Source: Microbacterium sp. 11MF (lineage in GTDB: Bacteria > Actinomycetota > Actinomycetes > Actinomycetales > Microbacteriaceae). Taken from it: a stretch of 64,000 nucleotides of DNA. The position numbers and the translations under genes are program-made. How positions within the stretch are numbered: position 1 is the stretch's first letter; every line of letters starts with the position of its first letter. The stretch spans positions 248,001-312,000 of the forward strand of contig NZ_KB911460.1 in assembly GCF_000383475.1 (NCBI RefSeq), given 5' to 3'. The notes under the pieces are model-generated. The model ran no database searches, was not told where the DNA came from, and worked only from the letters and a program-made list of their open reading frames with translations. This document shows positions 26,662 through 37,326 of the stretch, piece after piece.

Positions 26662-27417
26662 GTGAAGATCACCCAGGTCCGCAACGCCACCATGCTGCTC
26701 GAGGTCGGCGGCATCCGCGTCCTCGTCGATCCCATGCTGGGTGCACGGGGCTCGCAGCCCGGCTTCGCCAGTGAGCGCCGCAATCCGCTGGTGGACCTCG
26801 TCGTCCCGCTCGCGGATCTGCTGGCGCCAGACATCGTGGTGGTGACGCACACGCATTCCGATCATTGGGATGCCGCGGCCGCCGCGCTCCTGCCGCGTGA
26901 GGTTCCCGTTCTCGTCCAGCACGCCGAGGACGCCGCGGTGATCGGTGATGCCGGCTTCACTCAGGTGATCGTCCTCGACGAGCAGACGACGCTGGGCGGC
27001 GTGACCTTCACGCGCACGGGCGGGCAGCACGGCTCCGACGCAACGCTCGCCGCGGCCCCGCGACTGGGAGAGGTCATGGGGGTGGTCATCGCGCATTCCG
27101 CGGAGCCGACCCTCTACGTCGCCGGCGACACCGTCTACCACTCGGCCGTCGAGGCGGCGCTCACCGCCCACCGGCCGGACGTCGTCGTCCTGAACACGGG
27201 CGAAGCCGTGCTCCCCGGCCTGGACCCGATCCTCATGGGCGCCGAGGACGTCGTGCGGGTGCACGGCCTCGCCCCCGACGCCCGCATCGTCGCCGTCCAC
27301 ATGGAGGCGCTCGACCACTGCACCGTGACCCGCGCCGATGTGCGCGCGACGGCAGAGGCGCAGGGGATCACCGCGGCCGTCCACGTCCCCGAGGACGGCG
27401 ACACGCTGACTGTCTGA
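26662..27417 (+). CDS. MBL-fold metal-dependent hydrolase
   Basis: The 251-residue protein has the metal motif THTHSDHWD (HxHxDH), a later His in GGQHG and a bridging Asp in YVAGDTVYH, the layout of UlaG-like beta-lactamase-fold hydrolases. The GTG start directly precedes KITQVRNATMLLEVGG, the usual first strand. The substrate is unknown; small phosphodiester or lactone hydrolysis is typical of the group. Confidence 0.8.
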   Translation: MKITQVRNATMLLEVGGIRVLVDPMLGARGSQPGFASERRNPLVDLVVPLADLLAPDIVVVTHTHSDHWDAAAAALLPREVPVLVQHAEDAAVIGDAGFTQVIVLDEQTTLGGVTFTRTGGQHGSDATLAAAPRLGEVMGVVIAHSAEPTLYVAGDTVYHSAVEAALTAHRPDVVVLNTGEAVLPGLDPILMGAEDVVRVHGLAPDARIVAVHMEALDHCTVTRADVRATAEAQGITAAVHVPEDGDTLTV

Positions 27418-27604
27418 TCAGCGGGGGCGCCCGAACGGCGGGATACGGTCGAGTACGACGGGCTGCTGCAGCCCGGTCCCGGCGATGCCCGACCGTCCCA
27501 CCCGACGACGCTCCGGCTTCTGCCGCTGCCACGGATCGGTGGCCAGTTCGCTCAGTACTCGCGCGCCCTTCGTGCGGTCTTCCCTCGCTCGAAGGAGCAC
27601 CACC

Positions 27605-28873
27605 ATGCCCTCGTCGACCCCGCCCCGTGCGGCCTCGAACACGGCGACCACGAAGGCGGCGCGAATCAAGGCGTTCCGGTGGATCGCTCTCGCCCTGGTC
27701 TTGGTGATCGCGATCATCGTCCTCTCGCCGATCATCTGCACCCTCGCCGTCGCCGTCGCGATCACCGCAGGAGTCTCGCTCGGCAAGAAGAACCCGACGT
27801 TCCTGCGGTTCAAGACGCCGGCGACCGCCGCACGTGCGCTGATCATCTCCGTCGTCGTCGCGCTGCTGTCAGCCGGGATGGCGAACCTCGTCCTGCCGCG
27901 GGCGGACACGACCGTGGACGAGGCGTCCGTCGCCTTCGCGCCGGCATCCCCGGCGGCCGACGAGGCGGTCGCGGTCGGTGAAGATCAGCCGGAGTCCCCG
28001 GCTCCGGCCGACACCGTCACGCCCGAGCCGGGTACGGCTCTGGCGGCTCTCGGGACCCTCGAGGTGACGGGGCGCGCGCCTAAGACGGGCTACGACCGCG
28101 ACGAGTTCGGACAGCGCTGGAAGGACATCGACCGCAACGGATGCGGGCAGCGCGACGACGTCCTCGCCCGCGACCTCGCTGGCGTGCAGAAGGACGGTCG
28201 ATGCGTCGTGACCTCCGGCATCCTCGACGATCCGTTCACGGGCGAGCGCATCGCGTTCGAGCGCGGCGAGGACACCTCGTCGCTCGTACAGATCGACCAC
28301 GTCGTTCCCTTGTCGGATGCCTGGCAGAAGGGCGCGCAGCAACTCACCGCGCACCAGCGCGAGACCCTGGGGAACGACCCGCTCAACCTTCTCGCCGTCG
28401 ACGGTGCCGCGAACGCGCAGAAGAGCGACAGCGACGCCGCGACGTGGCTGCCGAAGAACACGGAGTTCCGCTGCTCGTACGTCGCGAGGCAGGTCTCGGT
28501 GAAGGTCGCGTACGAGCTGTGGGTCACGCAGGCGGAGCGCGACGCGATGGAGCGCATCCTGACGGGGTGCCCGACGGAGCAGCTGCGGACGTCGGACTAC
28601 GCCGCGGACGCCATGGCGATCGCGGAAGAGCCCGCGGCGAAGCCCCGCCCGAGCATCGCGCCGGCGCCGAATCCGCAGCCCACGCATGAGTCGAAGCCCG
28701 CGCCGGCGCCGAAGCCTCAGCCGACGCAGGAGTCGAAGCCCGCCCCGCCGGCGAACGTGTACTTCAAGAACTGCACGGCGGCCCGCGAAGCCGGGGCCGC
28801 TCCCGTGCGCGTGGGCGATCCCGGCTACGCGAAGCACCTCGACCGGGACGGTGACGGCGTCGGCTGCGAGTAG
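27605..28873 (+). CDS. Membrane-anchored HNH-type nuclease with excalibur domain
   Basis: The 422-residue protein has two hydrophobic segments (about 28-58 and 78-98), a GmrSD-C/DUF1524-like HNH domain (about 185-310) with QIDHVVPLSDAWQKGA and NDPLNLLAVDGAANAQKSD, a Pro/Lys linker with repeated PAPKPQPT (about 345-380), and a C-terminal excalibur calcium-binding motif ending DRDGDGVGCE. The ATG at 27605 has AAGGAG 8 nt upstream. Such proteins are placed outside the membrane and may degrade extracellular DNA; the restriction-related role of GmrSD is unlikely because the N-terminal GmrS part is absent. The 187-bp gap upstream shows nothing else. Confidence 0.75.
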   Translation: MPSSTPPRAASNTATTKAARIKAFRWIALALVLVIAIIVLSPIICTLAVAVAITAGVSLGKKNPTFLRFKTPATAARALIISVVVALLSAGMANLVLPRADTTVDEASVAFAPASPAADEAVAVGEDQPESPAPADTVTPEPGTALAALGTLEVTGRAPKTGYDRDEFGQRWKDIDRNGCGQRDDVLARDLAGVQKDGRCVVTSGILDDPFTGERIAFERGEDTSSLVQIDHVVPLSDAWQKGAQQLTAHQRETLGNDPLNLLAVDGAANAQKSDSDAATWLPKNTEFRCSYVARQVSVKVAYELWVTQAERDAMERILTGCPTEQLRTSDYAADAMAIAEEPAAKPRPSIAPAPNPQPTHESKPAPAPKPQPTQESKPAPPANVYFKNCTAAREAGAAPVRVGDPGYAKHLDRDGDGVGCE

Positions 28874-28914
28874 CGACGGTCGACAGACGAGTCGGTGGCG
28901 ACCACACTGGTCGC

Positions 28915-29061
28915 ATGGATCCCCTGACGAGCGCCGTGCTCTTCGTCACCGTGTTCGCCGCCGGCTCGTACGTCCTCTACTGGGTGATCCGCAAGGCCGT
29001 CGCGCACGGCATCCAGGAGGCGCGTCTGGCGGCGGAGAGCCAGCGGGTCGATGCGGGCTGA
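28915..29061 (+). CDS. Small single-pass membrane protein
   Basis: The 48-residue frame has one clear membrane segment (SAVLFVTVFAAGSYVLYWVI) followed by an amphipathic charged tail. GC at third positions is high and the frame ends just before the tRNA terminator. No ribosome-binding site is evident. Function unknown. Confidence 0.45.
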   Translation: MDPLTSAVLFVTVFAAGSYVLYWVIRKAVAHGIQEARLAAESQRVDAG

Positions 29062-29086
29062 CGGGACTCGGCGCGGGCCGCGCCGG

Positions 29087-29127
29087 AAAAGGCGAAACCC
29101 CCGCGAATAGAAGCTTCGCGAGGGTTC
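29087..29127 (-). terminator. Terminator of the tRNA operon
   Basis: On the minus strand AACCCTCGCGAA pairs with TTCGCGGGGGTT (one G:T) across a 7-nt loop, followed by TTTCGCCTTTT. It lies 28 nt past the 3' end of tRNA-Phe. Confidence 0.85.
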
Positions 29128-29154
29128 CTAGAACCGTTGTAACGACGGTTCGTG

Positions 29155-29227
29155 TGGCTCCGACGGGCGTCGATCCCGTGACCTCACGATTTTCAGTCGT
29201 GCGCTCTACCAACTGAGCTACAGAGCC
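29155..29227 (-). tRNA. tRNA-Phe (GAA)
   Basis: The minus strand folds as a full cloverleaf: acceptor GGCTCTG/CGGAGCC, D-arm AGCTCAGTTGGTAGAGC, anticodon arm with loop CTGAAAA (anticodon GAA), and T-arm around GGGATCGACGCCC. CCA is not encoded. Last of three co-transcribed tRNAs. Confidence 0.95.
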
Positions 29228-29309
29228 GCATGGCATCAGAAGTGCCATGTCCTAGACGAAAGGCCCGTGAATTCAACAGAAGCTGAAGACAAGGGCCTGT
29301 CGCTCGGAG

Positions 29310-29383
29310 CGACCCTGACGGGACTTGAACCCGCGACCTCCGCCGTGACAGGGCGGCACGCTAACCAACTGCGCTACAGGGCC
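29310..29383 (-). tRNA. tRNA-Asp (GTC)
   Basis: Acceptor GGCCCTG pairs with CAGGGTC; anticodon loop CTGTCAC gives GTC; T-loop TTCAAGT; discriminator G, as expected for Asp. Middle of the three-tRNA cluster. Confidence 0.95.
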
Positions 29384-29404
29384 ATGCTTATTAAATTGTG
29401 GGAG

Positions 29405-29477
29405 TGACCCCAACGGGATTCGAACCCGTGCTACCGCCGTGAAAGGGCGGCGTCCTAGGCCGCTAAACGATGGGGCC
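29405..29477 (-). tRNA. tRNA-Glu (TTC)
   Basis: Acceptor GGCCCCA pairs with TGGGGTC; anticodon loop CTTTCAC gives TTC; T-loop TTCGAAT. First of the three tRNAs on the minus strand (Glu-Asp-Phe). Confidence 0.95.
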
Positions 29478-29614
29478 GAGCGACCCCGGGGGGATCACGC
29501 TTACCGAGGGTCAAGCATATGCGATCCCTCGCGAATGTGCGAATCGAGGGCGCGCCCACCGTTCCGATGGGGGAATCGCGGGCAGGATGGCGGTGCCTCT
29601 CTCGGTCTCGACCT

Positions 29615-29643
29615 GTGACGAATGTGAACAGTGTTGCTACTGT
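29615..29643 (+). promoter_or_regulatory. Possible promoter of the M23 peptidase gene
   Basis: GTGACG (29615-29620) and TACTGT (29638-29643) are 17 bp apart and could be -35 and -10. GTGAC is repeated as GTGAA nine bases on, which recalls direct-repeat sites of MtrA-type cell-wall regulators. The remainder of the 29478-29689 gap shows nothing specific. Confidence 0.3.
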
Positions 29644-29689
29644 GATGGGCGGATCAGCACGCCATCTGGCCGAGGGAAGGGTGTGTGCA

Positions 29690-31153
29690 GTGACCGACCT
29701 GCCCGAAGCGACCGGAGCCGACTGCGGCTGCGCGCCCACCGCCGAAGAGACGCGCTCGTTCTCGTCGCGCATCAGCCGCCGGAACGCGCTGGGCCTCGGC
29801 GTCCTCGGTGTGGCCGCGGCATCCACCGGTCTCGGCTTCGCCCTGCCGGCGTTCGCCGCGACGTCGTACCCCAGCTGGGATGACGTCCAGAAGGCGCGTC
29901 AGAACGAGGCGTCCAAGGGCACCGAGATTACCCGCATCCAGAACCTCATCTCGTCTCTCGAGAACGACGTCACCGTCAAGCAGGCCGAGGCCGAGCGCTT
30001 GGGCGCCGAATATCAGGACGCCCTGATCGCGTACGAAGACGCTGCAGCGCTTGCGGATCAGCGTCAGGCGCAGGCCGACGCCGAGGAGAAGCGCGCCAAG
30101 GCCGCCGCCGGCAAGCTCGGTGTGCTCGCCGCCGAGCAGTACCGCTCCGGCAAGGGTGATGCCACCCTCGAGCTCTTCTTCTCGGATTCGTCCGCGAGCG
30201 CCGACGACCTCCTCGGCCGCCTCGGCACGATGGATCGCCTCGTCGATGCCAACCGCGATGTCTATGCCGAAGCCGTCGGCGCGCGCGACAGCGCGAAGAG
30301 CCTCGCTGATCAGGCCAAGGTCGCCCGCGACGAGCGCGACAAGCGCAAGGTCGAGGCCGAGCAGAAGATGCAGGCCGCGCAGGATGCCGCGCAGGCCGCA
30401 CAGGCTGCCCTGGCTGCGCAGAACGAGCACCGCGAAGTGCTCGAGGCGCAGCTGCAGGCCCTGCAGGACACCACCGCGAAAACCGTCACCGCGTACAAAG
30501 CCGGCGTCGAGGCCGAGCGCAAGCGCCGTGAAGAAGCCGCCCGCAAGGCCCGCGAGGAGGCCGCTCGCCGAGCCCGCGAGGAGGAAGCGCGTCGTCTCGC
30601 GGAAGAGAAGCGTCGCCGCGAAGAAGAGGCCAAGAACAACAACAACGGCGGCGGATCCAGCGGCGGCGGATCGTCGTCGGGCGGTTCCTCCGGCGGCGGA
30701 AGCAGTAGCGGCGGCAGCGGTGGAGTCGTGCAGCCATCCGGCTGGGTACGCCCCGCCCACGGCTACATCAGCTCCTGGTTCGGCGTCCGCGGCAGCATCT
30801 GCACGCCCAGCGGCTGCACGGCCAGCGGCCACCGCGGCATCGACTTCGCCAGCTCGTGCGGATCGCCCATCTACGCGGCTGCCTCCGGCACCGTCGTCTT
30901 CGCCGGCTACAGCGGCGGCTGGGGAAACTTCATCAAGGTGCGCCACAGCGACGGCACCATCACCGGCTACGCGCACATCATCGACGGCGGCTACGCAGTC
31001 GGATACGGCGATTACGTCCGTGCCGGCCAGACGATCGCCTACATCGGCAGCACCGGCGCCTCCACCGGCTGCCACCTGCACTTCGAGGTCTACCGCGGCG
31101 GCATCCGCGTCGACCCGGCACCCTTCCTGCGCGCCCGCGGCATCAGCGTCTGA
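29690..31153 (+). CDS. Tat-exported M23 peptidoglycan peptidase with coiled coil
   Basis: From the GTG at 29690 (GGAAGG 9 nt upstream) the product has 487 residues. A twin-arginine signal (ISRRNALGLGVLG...ALPAFA) ends near residue 55. A long Ala/Glu/Lys-rich coiled coil (about 60-315) and a Gly/Ser linker follow. The LytM/M23 domain covers about 365-487, with HRGIDFASSCGSPI (zinc His and Asp), GYAHI and HLHFEV (HxH). It is an endopeptidase or activator acting on cell-wall cross-links at division, like RipC/FtsEX-dependent hydrolases with coiled coils. The upstream open frame to 29519 is not GC3-biased and is excluded. Confidence 0.85.
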   Translation: MTDLPEATGADCGCAPTAEETRSFSSRISRRNALGLGVLGVAAASTGLGFALPAFAATSYPSWDDVQKARQNEASKGTEITRIQNLISSLENDVTVKQAEAERLGAEYQDALIAYEDAAALADQRQAQADAEEKRAKAAAGKLGVLAAEQYRSGKGDATLELFFSDSSASADDLLGRLGTMDRLVDANRDVYAEAVGARDSAKSLADQAKVARDERDKRKVEAEQKMQAAQDAAQAAQAALAAQNEHREVLEAQLQALQDTTAKTVTAYKAGVEAERKRREEAARKAREEAARRAREEEARRLAEEKRRREEEAKNNNNGGGSSGGGSSSGGSSGGGSSSGGSGGVVQPSGWVRPAHGYISSWFGVRGSICTPSGCTASGHRGIDFASSCGSPIYAAASGTVVFAGYSGGWGNFIKVRHSDGTITGYAHIIDGGYAVGYGDYVRAGQTIAYIGSTGASTGCHLHFEVYRGGIRVDPAPFLRARGISV

Positions 31154-31174
31154 CGCTCAGCGTCCCGAAACGAC

Positions 31175-31206
31175 GAAGGTCGGATGCCGCGCGACATCCG
31201 ACCTTC
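31175..31206. terminator. Bidirectional terminator between M23 and ppa genes
   Basis: Perfect 12-bp arms GAAGGTCGGATG and CATCCGACCTTC flank an 8-nt loop, followed by TCGTT on the plus strand. It sits between two convergent genes and can serve both. Confidence 0.85.
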
Positions 31207-31218
31207 TCGTTGTGAGCC

Positions 31219-31752
31219 TCAGAGGCTGTTGGGCGCTTCGCCTTCACCCTGCGTGCGGGTCTCGCCCTCGTGCTCGTCGAAGCGCGTGAAGGCCTCGGAC
31301 ACGAGACGCTCGGCCTCAGCGGCACCGGCCCACTCGTCGACCTTGACCCACTTGCCGGGCTCGAGGTCCTTGTAGCGCTCGAAGAAGTGGCCGATCTCTC
31401 CCTTGGTCCACTCGTCGATGTCGTCGACGTCCTGGATGTGCGACCAGCGTGGGTCCTTCGCGAGGACCGCGACGACCTTGTCGTCGCCGCCGGCCTCGTC
31501 GCTCATCTTGAGGACGGCGACGGGACGGACCTTGGCGAGCACGCCGGGGTAGATCTCGCGGTCGAGGAGGACGAGCACGTCTAGCGGGTCGCCGTCCTCG
31601 CCGAGCGTGTTCTCGAAGAAGCCGTAGTTCGCGGGGTACCCCATGGGGGTGAACAGAACGCGGTCGAGGAAGACGCGGCCCGTGCCGTGGTCGACCTCGT
31701 ACTTCACGCGGCTGCCGCGCGGGATCTCGATGACGGCGTCGTACGCGCCCAT
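31219..31752 (-). CDS. ppa: Inorganic pyrophosphatase
   Basis: The 177-residue family I soluble pyrophosphatase hydrolyses PPi to two phosphates and pulls biosynthetic reactions forward. Active-site motifs are IEIPRGSRVKYEVD, GYPANYGFFENT and the metal-binding GDPLDVLVLLD. Length is standard. The C-tail (EGETRTQGEGEAPNSL) is unstructured. Reads away from tilS across a 172-bp gap that must hold both promoters. Confidence 0.95.
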   Translation of the reverse strand: MGAYDAVIEIPRGSRVKYEVDHGTGRVFLDRVLFTPMGYPANYGFFENTLGEDGDPLDVLVLLDREIYPGVLAKVRPVAVLKMSDEAGGDDKVVAVLAKDPRWSHIQDVDDIDEWTKGEIGHFFERYKDLEPGKWVKVDEWAGAAEAERLVSEAFTRFDEHEGETRTQGEGEAPNSL

Positions 31753-31924
31753 ACCTGTGCTCCTTTGAAAGTCCGGTGGGATGCGGGCACAAGCCTACTT
31801 GCGCGGGTGCGTGTGCCCAACGCAGGGTGAAACGCTCGGGGACGGCGGTCCCGGCCCGTCAGGGTGCGATTTCTCCTGCACTCGGCACGCCCGGTGGTGG
31901 AGGAGCGCTCGGTACGGTGGAGCG

Positions 31925-32920
31925 GTGCCGTCCCTGCATCCCGCCGTCGCCGAGGTCCGCCGTGCCGTCCGCTCCGCACTGACCGGCCTCCCGGAGGGGT
32001 CTGTCGTCATCGTCGGGCTCTCGGGCGGCGCCGATTCGCTCGCGCTCGCCGCGGCGGTCGGCTTCGAGGCGCCGAAGCTCGGGCTGCGCGCGGCATCCGT
32101 CACCGTCGACCACGGTCTGCAGCCGGACTCCGCCGAGGTCGCCTCGGCCGCTGCGCGTGCCGCCGCGACGCTCGGCCTCGATCCGCTCATCGTGCGGGTG
32201 GAGGTCGGCACCGAGGGCGGACCCGAAGCGGCGGCGCGCGATGCGCGATACGGCGTGCTGCGGGATGCCGCGCGCGACGTGCGTGCTGCGGCTGTGCTCC
32301 TCGGGCACACGCTGGACGACCAGGCCGAGACGGTGCTCCTGGGCTTGGCCCGCGGATCCGGTGCGGGCAGCCTGCAGGGAATGGCGGCGGCATCCGATCT
32401 CGACGGCATCCCTCTGCTGCGACCCCTGCTCGAGGCGCGCCGCGGGACCACCCGGGACGCCTGCGCGGCGCAGGGACTCGAGCCGTGGGACGACCCGCAC
32501 AACCGCGACCCGAAGTACGCGCGGGTGCGCGTCCGCGAGACGGTGCTGCCGATGCTCGAGGCCGAACTCGGACCCGGCATCGCCGAGGCGCTGGTGCGCA
32601 CGGCGGCGCAGCTGCGTGAGGACGCCGAGGCCTTCGACGAGATGATCGACGAAACGATCGAGGACATCGTCGAACCCGCCGAGGCCGGCATCGCGGTCTC
32701 GGTCGCCGCGCTCGCCGCCAACCCGCCCGCACTCCGTCACCGCATCATCCGGCACGTGGTCGCCAGCGAGTTCCACGTCTCGCTCACCCGCACGCAGACG
32801 CTCGAGGTGGCGCGCCTGGTCACCGAGTGGGCAGGGCAGGGTCCGATCGACCTACCCGGATGCCGCGCCCGCCGCGCGGGCGCCCTGATCGAGTTCACGG
32901 GGGCCGGATCCGGTCTTTAG
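31925..32920 (+). CDS. tilS: tRNA(Ile) lysidine synthetase
   Basis: The PP-loop ATPase motif IVGLSGGADSLALA is followed by VDHGLQPDSAEVA, GHTLDDQAETVLLGLARGSG and LLRPLLEARRGTT, the TilS pattern. It converts the wobble cytidine of tRNA-Ile(CAU) to lysidine so that AUA is read. The 331-residue product lacks the larger C-terminal domains of the E. coli enzyme, as usual in actinobacteria. GTG at 31925 begins the fold. The order tilS-hpt-ftsH-folE is conserved in actinobacteria. Confidence 0.93.
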   Translation: MPSLHPAVAEVRRAVRSALTGLPEGSVVIVGLSGGADSLALAAAVGFEAPKLGLRAASVTVDHGLQPDSAEVASAAARAAATLGLDPLIVRVEVGTEGGPEAAARDARYGVLRDAARDVRAAAVLLGHTLDDQAETVLLGLARGSGAGSLQGMAAASDLDGIPLLRPLLEARRGTTRDACAAQGLEPWDDPHNRDPKYARVRVRETVLPMLEAELGPGIAEALVRTAAQLREDAEAFDEMIDETIEDIVEPAEAGIAVSVAALAANPPALRHRIIRHVVASEFHVSLTRTQTLEVARLVTEWAGQGPIDLPGCRARRAGALIEFTGAGSGL

Positions 32921-32923
32921 ACT
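32918..32923 (+). promoter_or_regulatory. -10 element of hpt, likely leaderless
   Basis: TAGACT ends 6 nt before the hpt ATG and there is no ribosome-binding site, so transcription probably starts at or next to the start codon. It overlaps the tilS stop codon. Confidence 0.5.
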
Positions 32924-32929
32924 TCTGCA

Positions 32930-33481
32930 ATGCGCGCAGCCGAGATCGCCGACCAGCTCACCGATGTCCTCGTCACCGAGGAGGAGATCCAGGCGAAGCT
33001 CGAAGAGCTCGCCCGTCGGGTGGAGGCGGACTACGAGGGCAAGGACCTGCTGCTCGTCGGTGTGCTGAAGGGCGCGGTCATGGTGATGGCCGACTTCGCC
33101 CGTTCGCTGAAGCGCCCCATGGAGATGGACTGGATGGCCGTGTCGTCCTACGGCGCCGGCACGAAGTCGAGCGGCGTCGTGCAGATCCGGAAGGACCTCG
33201 ACACCGACATCTCGGGCAAGCACGTCCTGATCGTCGAGGACATCATCGACTCCGGCCTGACACTGAGCTGGCTGCTCGAGAACTTCGCCTCGCGCGGCGC
33301 GGCCTCGATCGAGGTCCTCGCATTGCTCCGCAAACCCGAGGCCGCGAAGGTCGAGATCGACTGCCGCTACGTCGGTTTCGACATCCCGGTCGAGTTCGTC
33401 GTGGGGTACGGATTGGACTTCGCGGAGAAGTACCGCAATCTCCGCGACGTGGCGGTCCTCGCGCCCCACGTGTACTCCTGA
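32930..33481 (+). CDS. hpt: Hypoxanthine phosphoribosyltransferase
   Basis: The 183-residue type I PRTase has the PRPP motif VLIVEDIIDSGLTL, the flexible-loop MAVSSYGAGTKSSG and LLVGVLKGAVMVMADFAR. It salvages hypoxanthine and guanine to IMP and GMP. Standard length. Conserved neighbour of tilS and ftsH. Confidence 0.95.
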   Translation: MRAAEIADQLTDVLVTEEEIQAKLEELARRVEADYEGKDLLLVGVLKGAVMVMADFARSLKRPMEMDWMAVSSYGAGTKSSGVVQIRKDLDTDISGKHVLIVEDIIDSGLTLSWLLENFASRGAASIEVLALLRKPEAAKVEIDCRYVGFDIPVEFVVGYGLDFAEKYRNLRDVAVLAPHVYS

Positions 33482-33536
33482 ATTCGCGCGGTACGCCCAA
33501 AACGAACGCACAGACCCCGCATAGCGCCGCGGGGGT

Positions 33537-33542
33537 AGCCTG
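33537..33542 (+). promoter_or_regulatory. -10 element of ftsH, likely leaderless
   Basis: TAGCCT lies 8 nt before the ATG with no ribosome-binding site between (GAACGCACA). This is the same arrangement as at hpt. Confidence 0.45.
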
Positions 33543-33550
33543 AACGCACA

Positions 33551-35554
<2,004 letters not shown>

Positions 35555-35564
35555 GGCGGCGCGC

Positions 35565-36155
35565 ATGGCGGTCGACCGCGAGCGCGTCTCCGAACTGGTG
35601 CGGGAACTGCTCGTCGCCATCGGTGAAGACCCGGAACGTCCCGGCCTGAAGCTGACTCCGCAGCGCGTTGCCGACGCGTACGCGGAGTTCTTCTCGGGTG
35701 TGGGTGAGGATGCCGCAGCCCCGCTCGCGCATACGATTTCGGTCACGCGCGGTCCGGCGCCCGACACGCTCCCCTCCGGTGCGGTCATGCTCCGTGACAT
35801 CCGGTTCCGCTCCGTCTGCGAGCACCACCTGCTGCCGTTCGCCGGGCATGCGCACGTCGCCTACCTTCCCGGCGAACAGGTCGTGGGACTCGGCGCTCTG
35901 CCGAAGGTGATCGACATCCTCGCGGCGCGCCCGCAGGTGCAGGAGCGCCTGGGCGAGCAGGTCGCCGACACGATCGCCGGCTCGATCGACACCCGCGGTG
36001 TGCTCGTCGTGCTCGACGCGGTGCACGAGTGCGTGACGATGCGCGGGGGACGGCAGCCCGCGGCATCCACTGTCACCATCGCCGCCCGCGGCGTGTTCAC
36101 CGACCCCGTGGCGCGCGCCGAGGCGATCGCCCTGCTGACCGGCGGTCGGACATGA
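35565..36155 (+). CDS. folE: GTP cyclohydrolase I
   Basis: The 196-residue enzyme makes 7,8-dihydroneopterin triphosphate from GTP, the first step of folate synthesis. It has the zinc motif VCEHHLLPFAGHAHVAYLP, LPKVIDILAARPQVQERLGEQVADTI and the second zinc Cys in HECVTMRG. It starts 10 bp after ftsH and its stop overlaps folP (ATGA). Confidence 0.96.
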   Translation: MAVDRERVSELVRELLVAIGEDPERPGLKLTPQRVADAYAEFFSGVGEDAAAPLAHTISVTRGPAPDTLPSGAVMLRDIRFRSVCEHHLLPFAGHAHVAYLPGEQVVGLGALPKVIDILAARPQVQERLGEQVADTIAGSIDTRGVLVVLDAVHECVTMRGGRQPAASTVTIAARGVFTDPVARAEAIALLTGGRT

Positions 36156-36961
36156 CCCTCGTCATGGGCATCGTGAACGTCACGCCGGACTCGTTCAGCG
36201 ACGGCGGACGGTACGCCACGCACGAGGCGGCGATCGCCCACGGCCGCGCCCTCCTCGCCGACGGGGCTGACCTGCTCGACATCGGCGGGGAGTCCACTCG
36301 GCCCGGCGCGACGCGGGTCGCGCAGGGCGACGAGCAGGCGCGCATCCTGCCGGTCATCGAGACGCTCGCCGCCGAGGGGGCGGTCATCAGCGTCGACACG
36401 ATGAACGCGGGCACCGCCGCTGCCGCGGTCGCAGCCGGTGCCCGGATCGTCAACGACGTCTCGGGCGGCCTCGCCGACCCCGACATGCTCGCCGTCGTCG
36501 CCCGCACCGACGCGGACGTCGTCGTGCAGCACTGGCGCGGGCACTCCGACGACATGTACGGCACCGCCGTCTACGACGACATCGTCGCGGAGGTGGTCGG
36601 CGAACTCGCTGAGCGCGTCGCCGCGGCTCGGGCGGCCGGCATCCCGGATCACCGCATCATCGTCGACCCGGGCTTCGGCTTCGGCAAGACGCCCGAGCAG
36701 AACTGGCACGTCGTCCGCGGCCTCGACGAGCTCGTCGGCGGTGGTCATCGCGTGCTCATCGGCACGAGCCGTAAGCGGATGCTGGCGGTCGCCGCATCCG
36801 CCGCGGGTATCGAGCTCAGCGGTGAGTCGGACCTCGACCTCGCCACGGCCGTCACGAGCGTCCTCGCCGCGCAGGCCGGCGCCTGGGCGGTGCGCGTGCA
36901 CGACGTCGCCGCGACGCGTCTCGCCCTCGCCGTGCGGACCGCGTGGGAGGGTGAAGGATGA
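36152..36961 (+). CDS. folP: Dihydropteroate synthase
   Basis: The 269-residue TIM barrel joins dihydropterin pyrophosphate and p-aminobenzoate; it is the sulfonamide target. Motifs: MGIVNVTPDSFSDGG, LDIGGESTRPGA, ISVDTMNA, IVNDVSGG, DPGFGFGKTPEQN and GTSRKRMLA. Both ends overlap neighbours by ATGA, so the fol genes form one translationally coupled operon. Confidence 0.96.
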   Translation: MTLVMGIVNVTPDSFSDGGRYATHEAAIAHGRALLADGADLLDIGGESTRPGATRVAQGDEQARILPVIETLAAEGAVISVDTMNAGTAAAAVAAGARIVNDVSGGLADPDMLAVVARTDADVVVQHWRGHSDDMYGTAVYDDIVAEVVGELAERVAAARAAGIPDHRIIVDPGFGFGKTPEQNWHVVRGLDELVGGGHRVLIGTSRKRMLAVAASAAGIELSGESDLDLATAVTSVLAAQAGAWAVRVHDVAATRLALAVRTAWEGEG

Positions 36962-37326
36962 CGACCGACGAGATCGCGATCACCGGCATCCGTGCCACCG
37001 GATTCCACGGCGTCTACGAGCACGAGCGCCGCGACGGGCAGGAGTTCGTCGCCGACCTGGTCCTGTCGCTGTCGTTGGCCCGCGCCGCGGCGACCGACGA
37101 CGTCACCGACACCGTCCACTACGGGGAGGTCGCCGAGCGCGTCGCCGCGATCCTCGCGGGCGACCCCGTCGACCTCATCGAGACCGTCGCCGAGCGCATC
37201 GCGACCGCCGTCCTCACGGGCTGGTCGCTCGTCGACGCGGTCGCCGTCACCGTGCACAAACCCGCCGCGCCGATCCCGGTGCCGTTCGGCGATGTCGCCG
37301 TCACGGTGAGGCGGTCCCGCGGATGA
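36958..37326 (+). CDS. folB: Dihydroneopterin aldolase
   Basis: The 122-residue protein shows ITGIRATGFHGVYEHERRDGQEFVADL at the N-terminus and ETVAERIATAVL plus VTVHKPAAPIP, the FolB fold with its catalytic Glu and Lys. It releases glycolaldehyde from dihydroneopterin. Coupled to folP and folK by ATGA overlaps. Confidence 0.95.
   Translation: MTTDEIAITGIRATGFHGVYEHERRDGQEFVADLVLSLSLARAAATDDVTDTVHYGEVAERVAAILAGDPVDLIETVAERIATAVLTGWSLVDAVAVTVHKPAAPIPVPFGDVAVTVRRSRG

Noticed and set aside
27605..28873. HNH protein as a GmrSD restriction enzyme
   Set aside because: The DUF262/GmrS half is missing, and membrane segments plus the excalibur tail indicate an extracytoplasmic location.
29478..29689. 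c-di-AMP (ydaO-type) riboswitch before the M23 peptidase gene
   Set aside because: Such switches precede many actinobacterial wall hydrolases, but I could not find the conserved core or long paired elements in this 212-bp stretch.
31925..32920. Truncated tilS
   Set aside because: The short length compared with E. coli is normal for actinobacterial enzymes, and all PP-loop motifs are intact.
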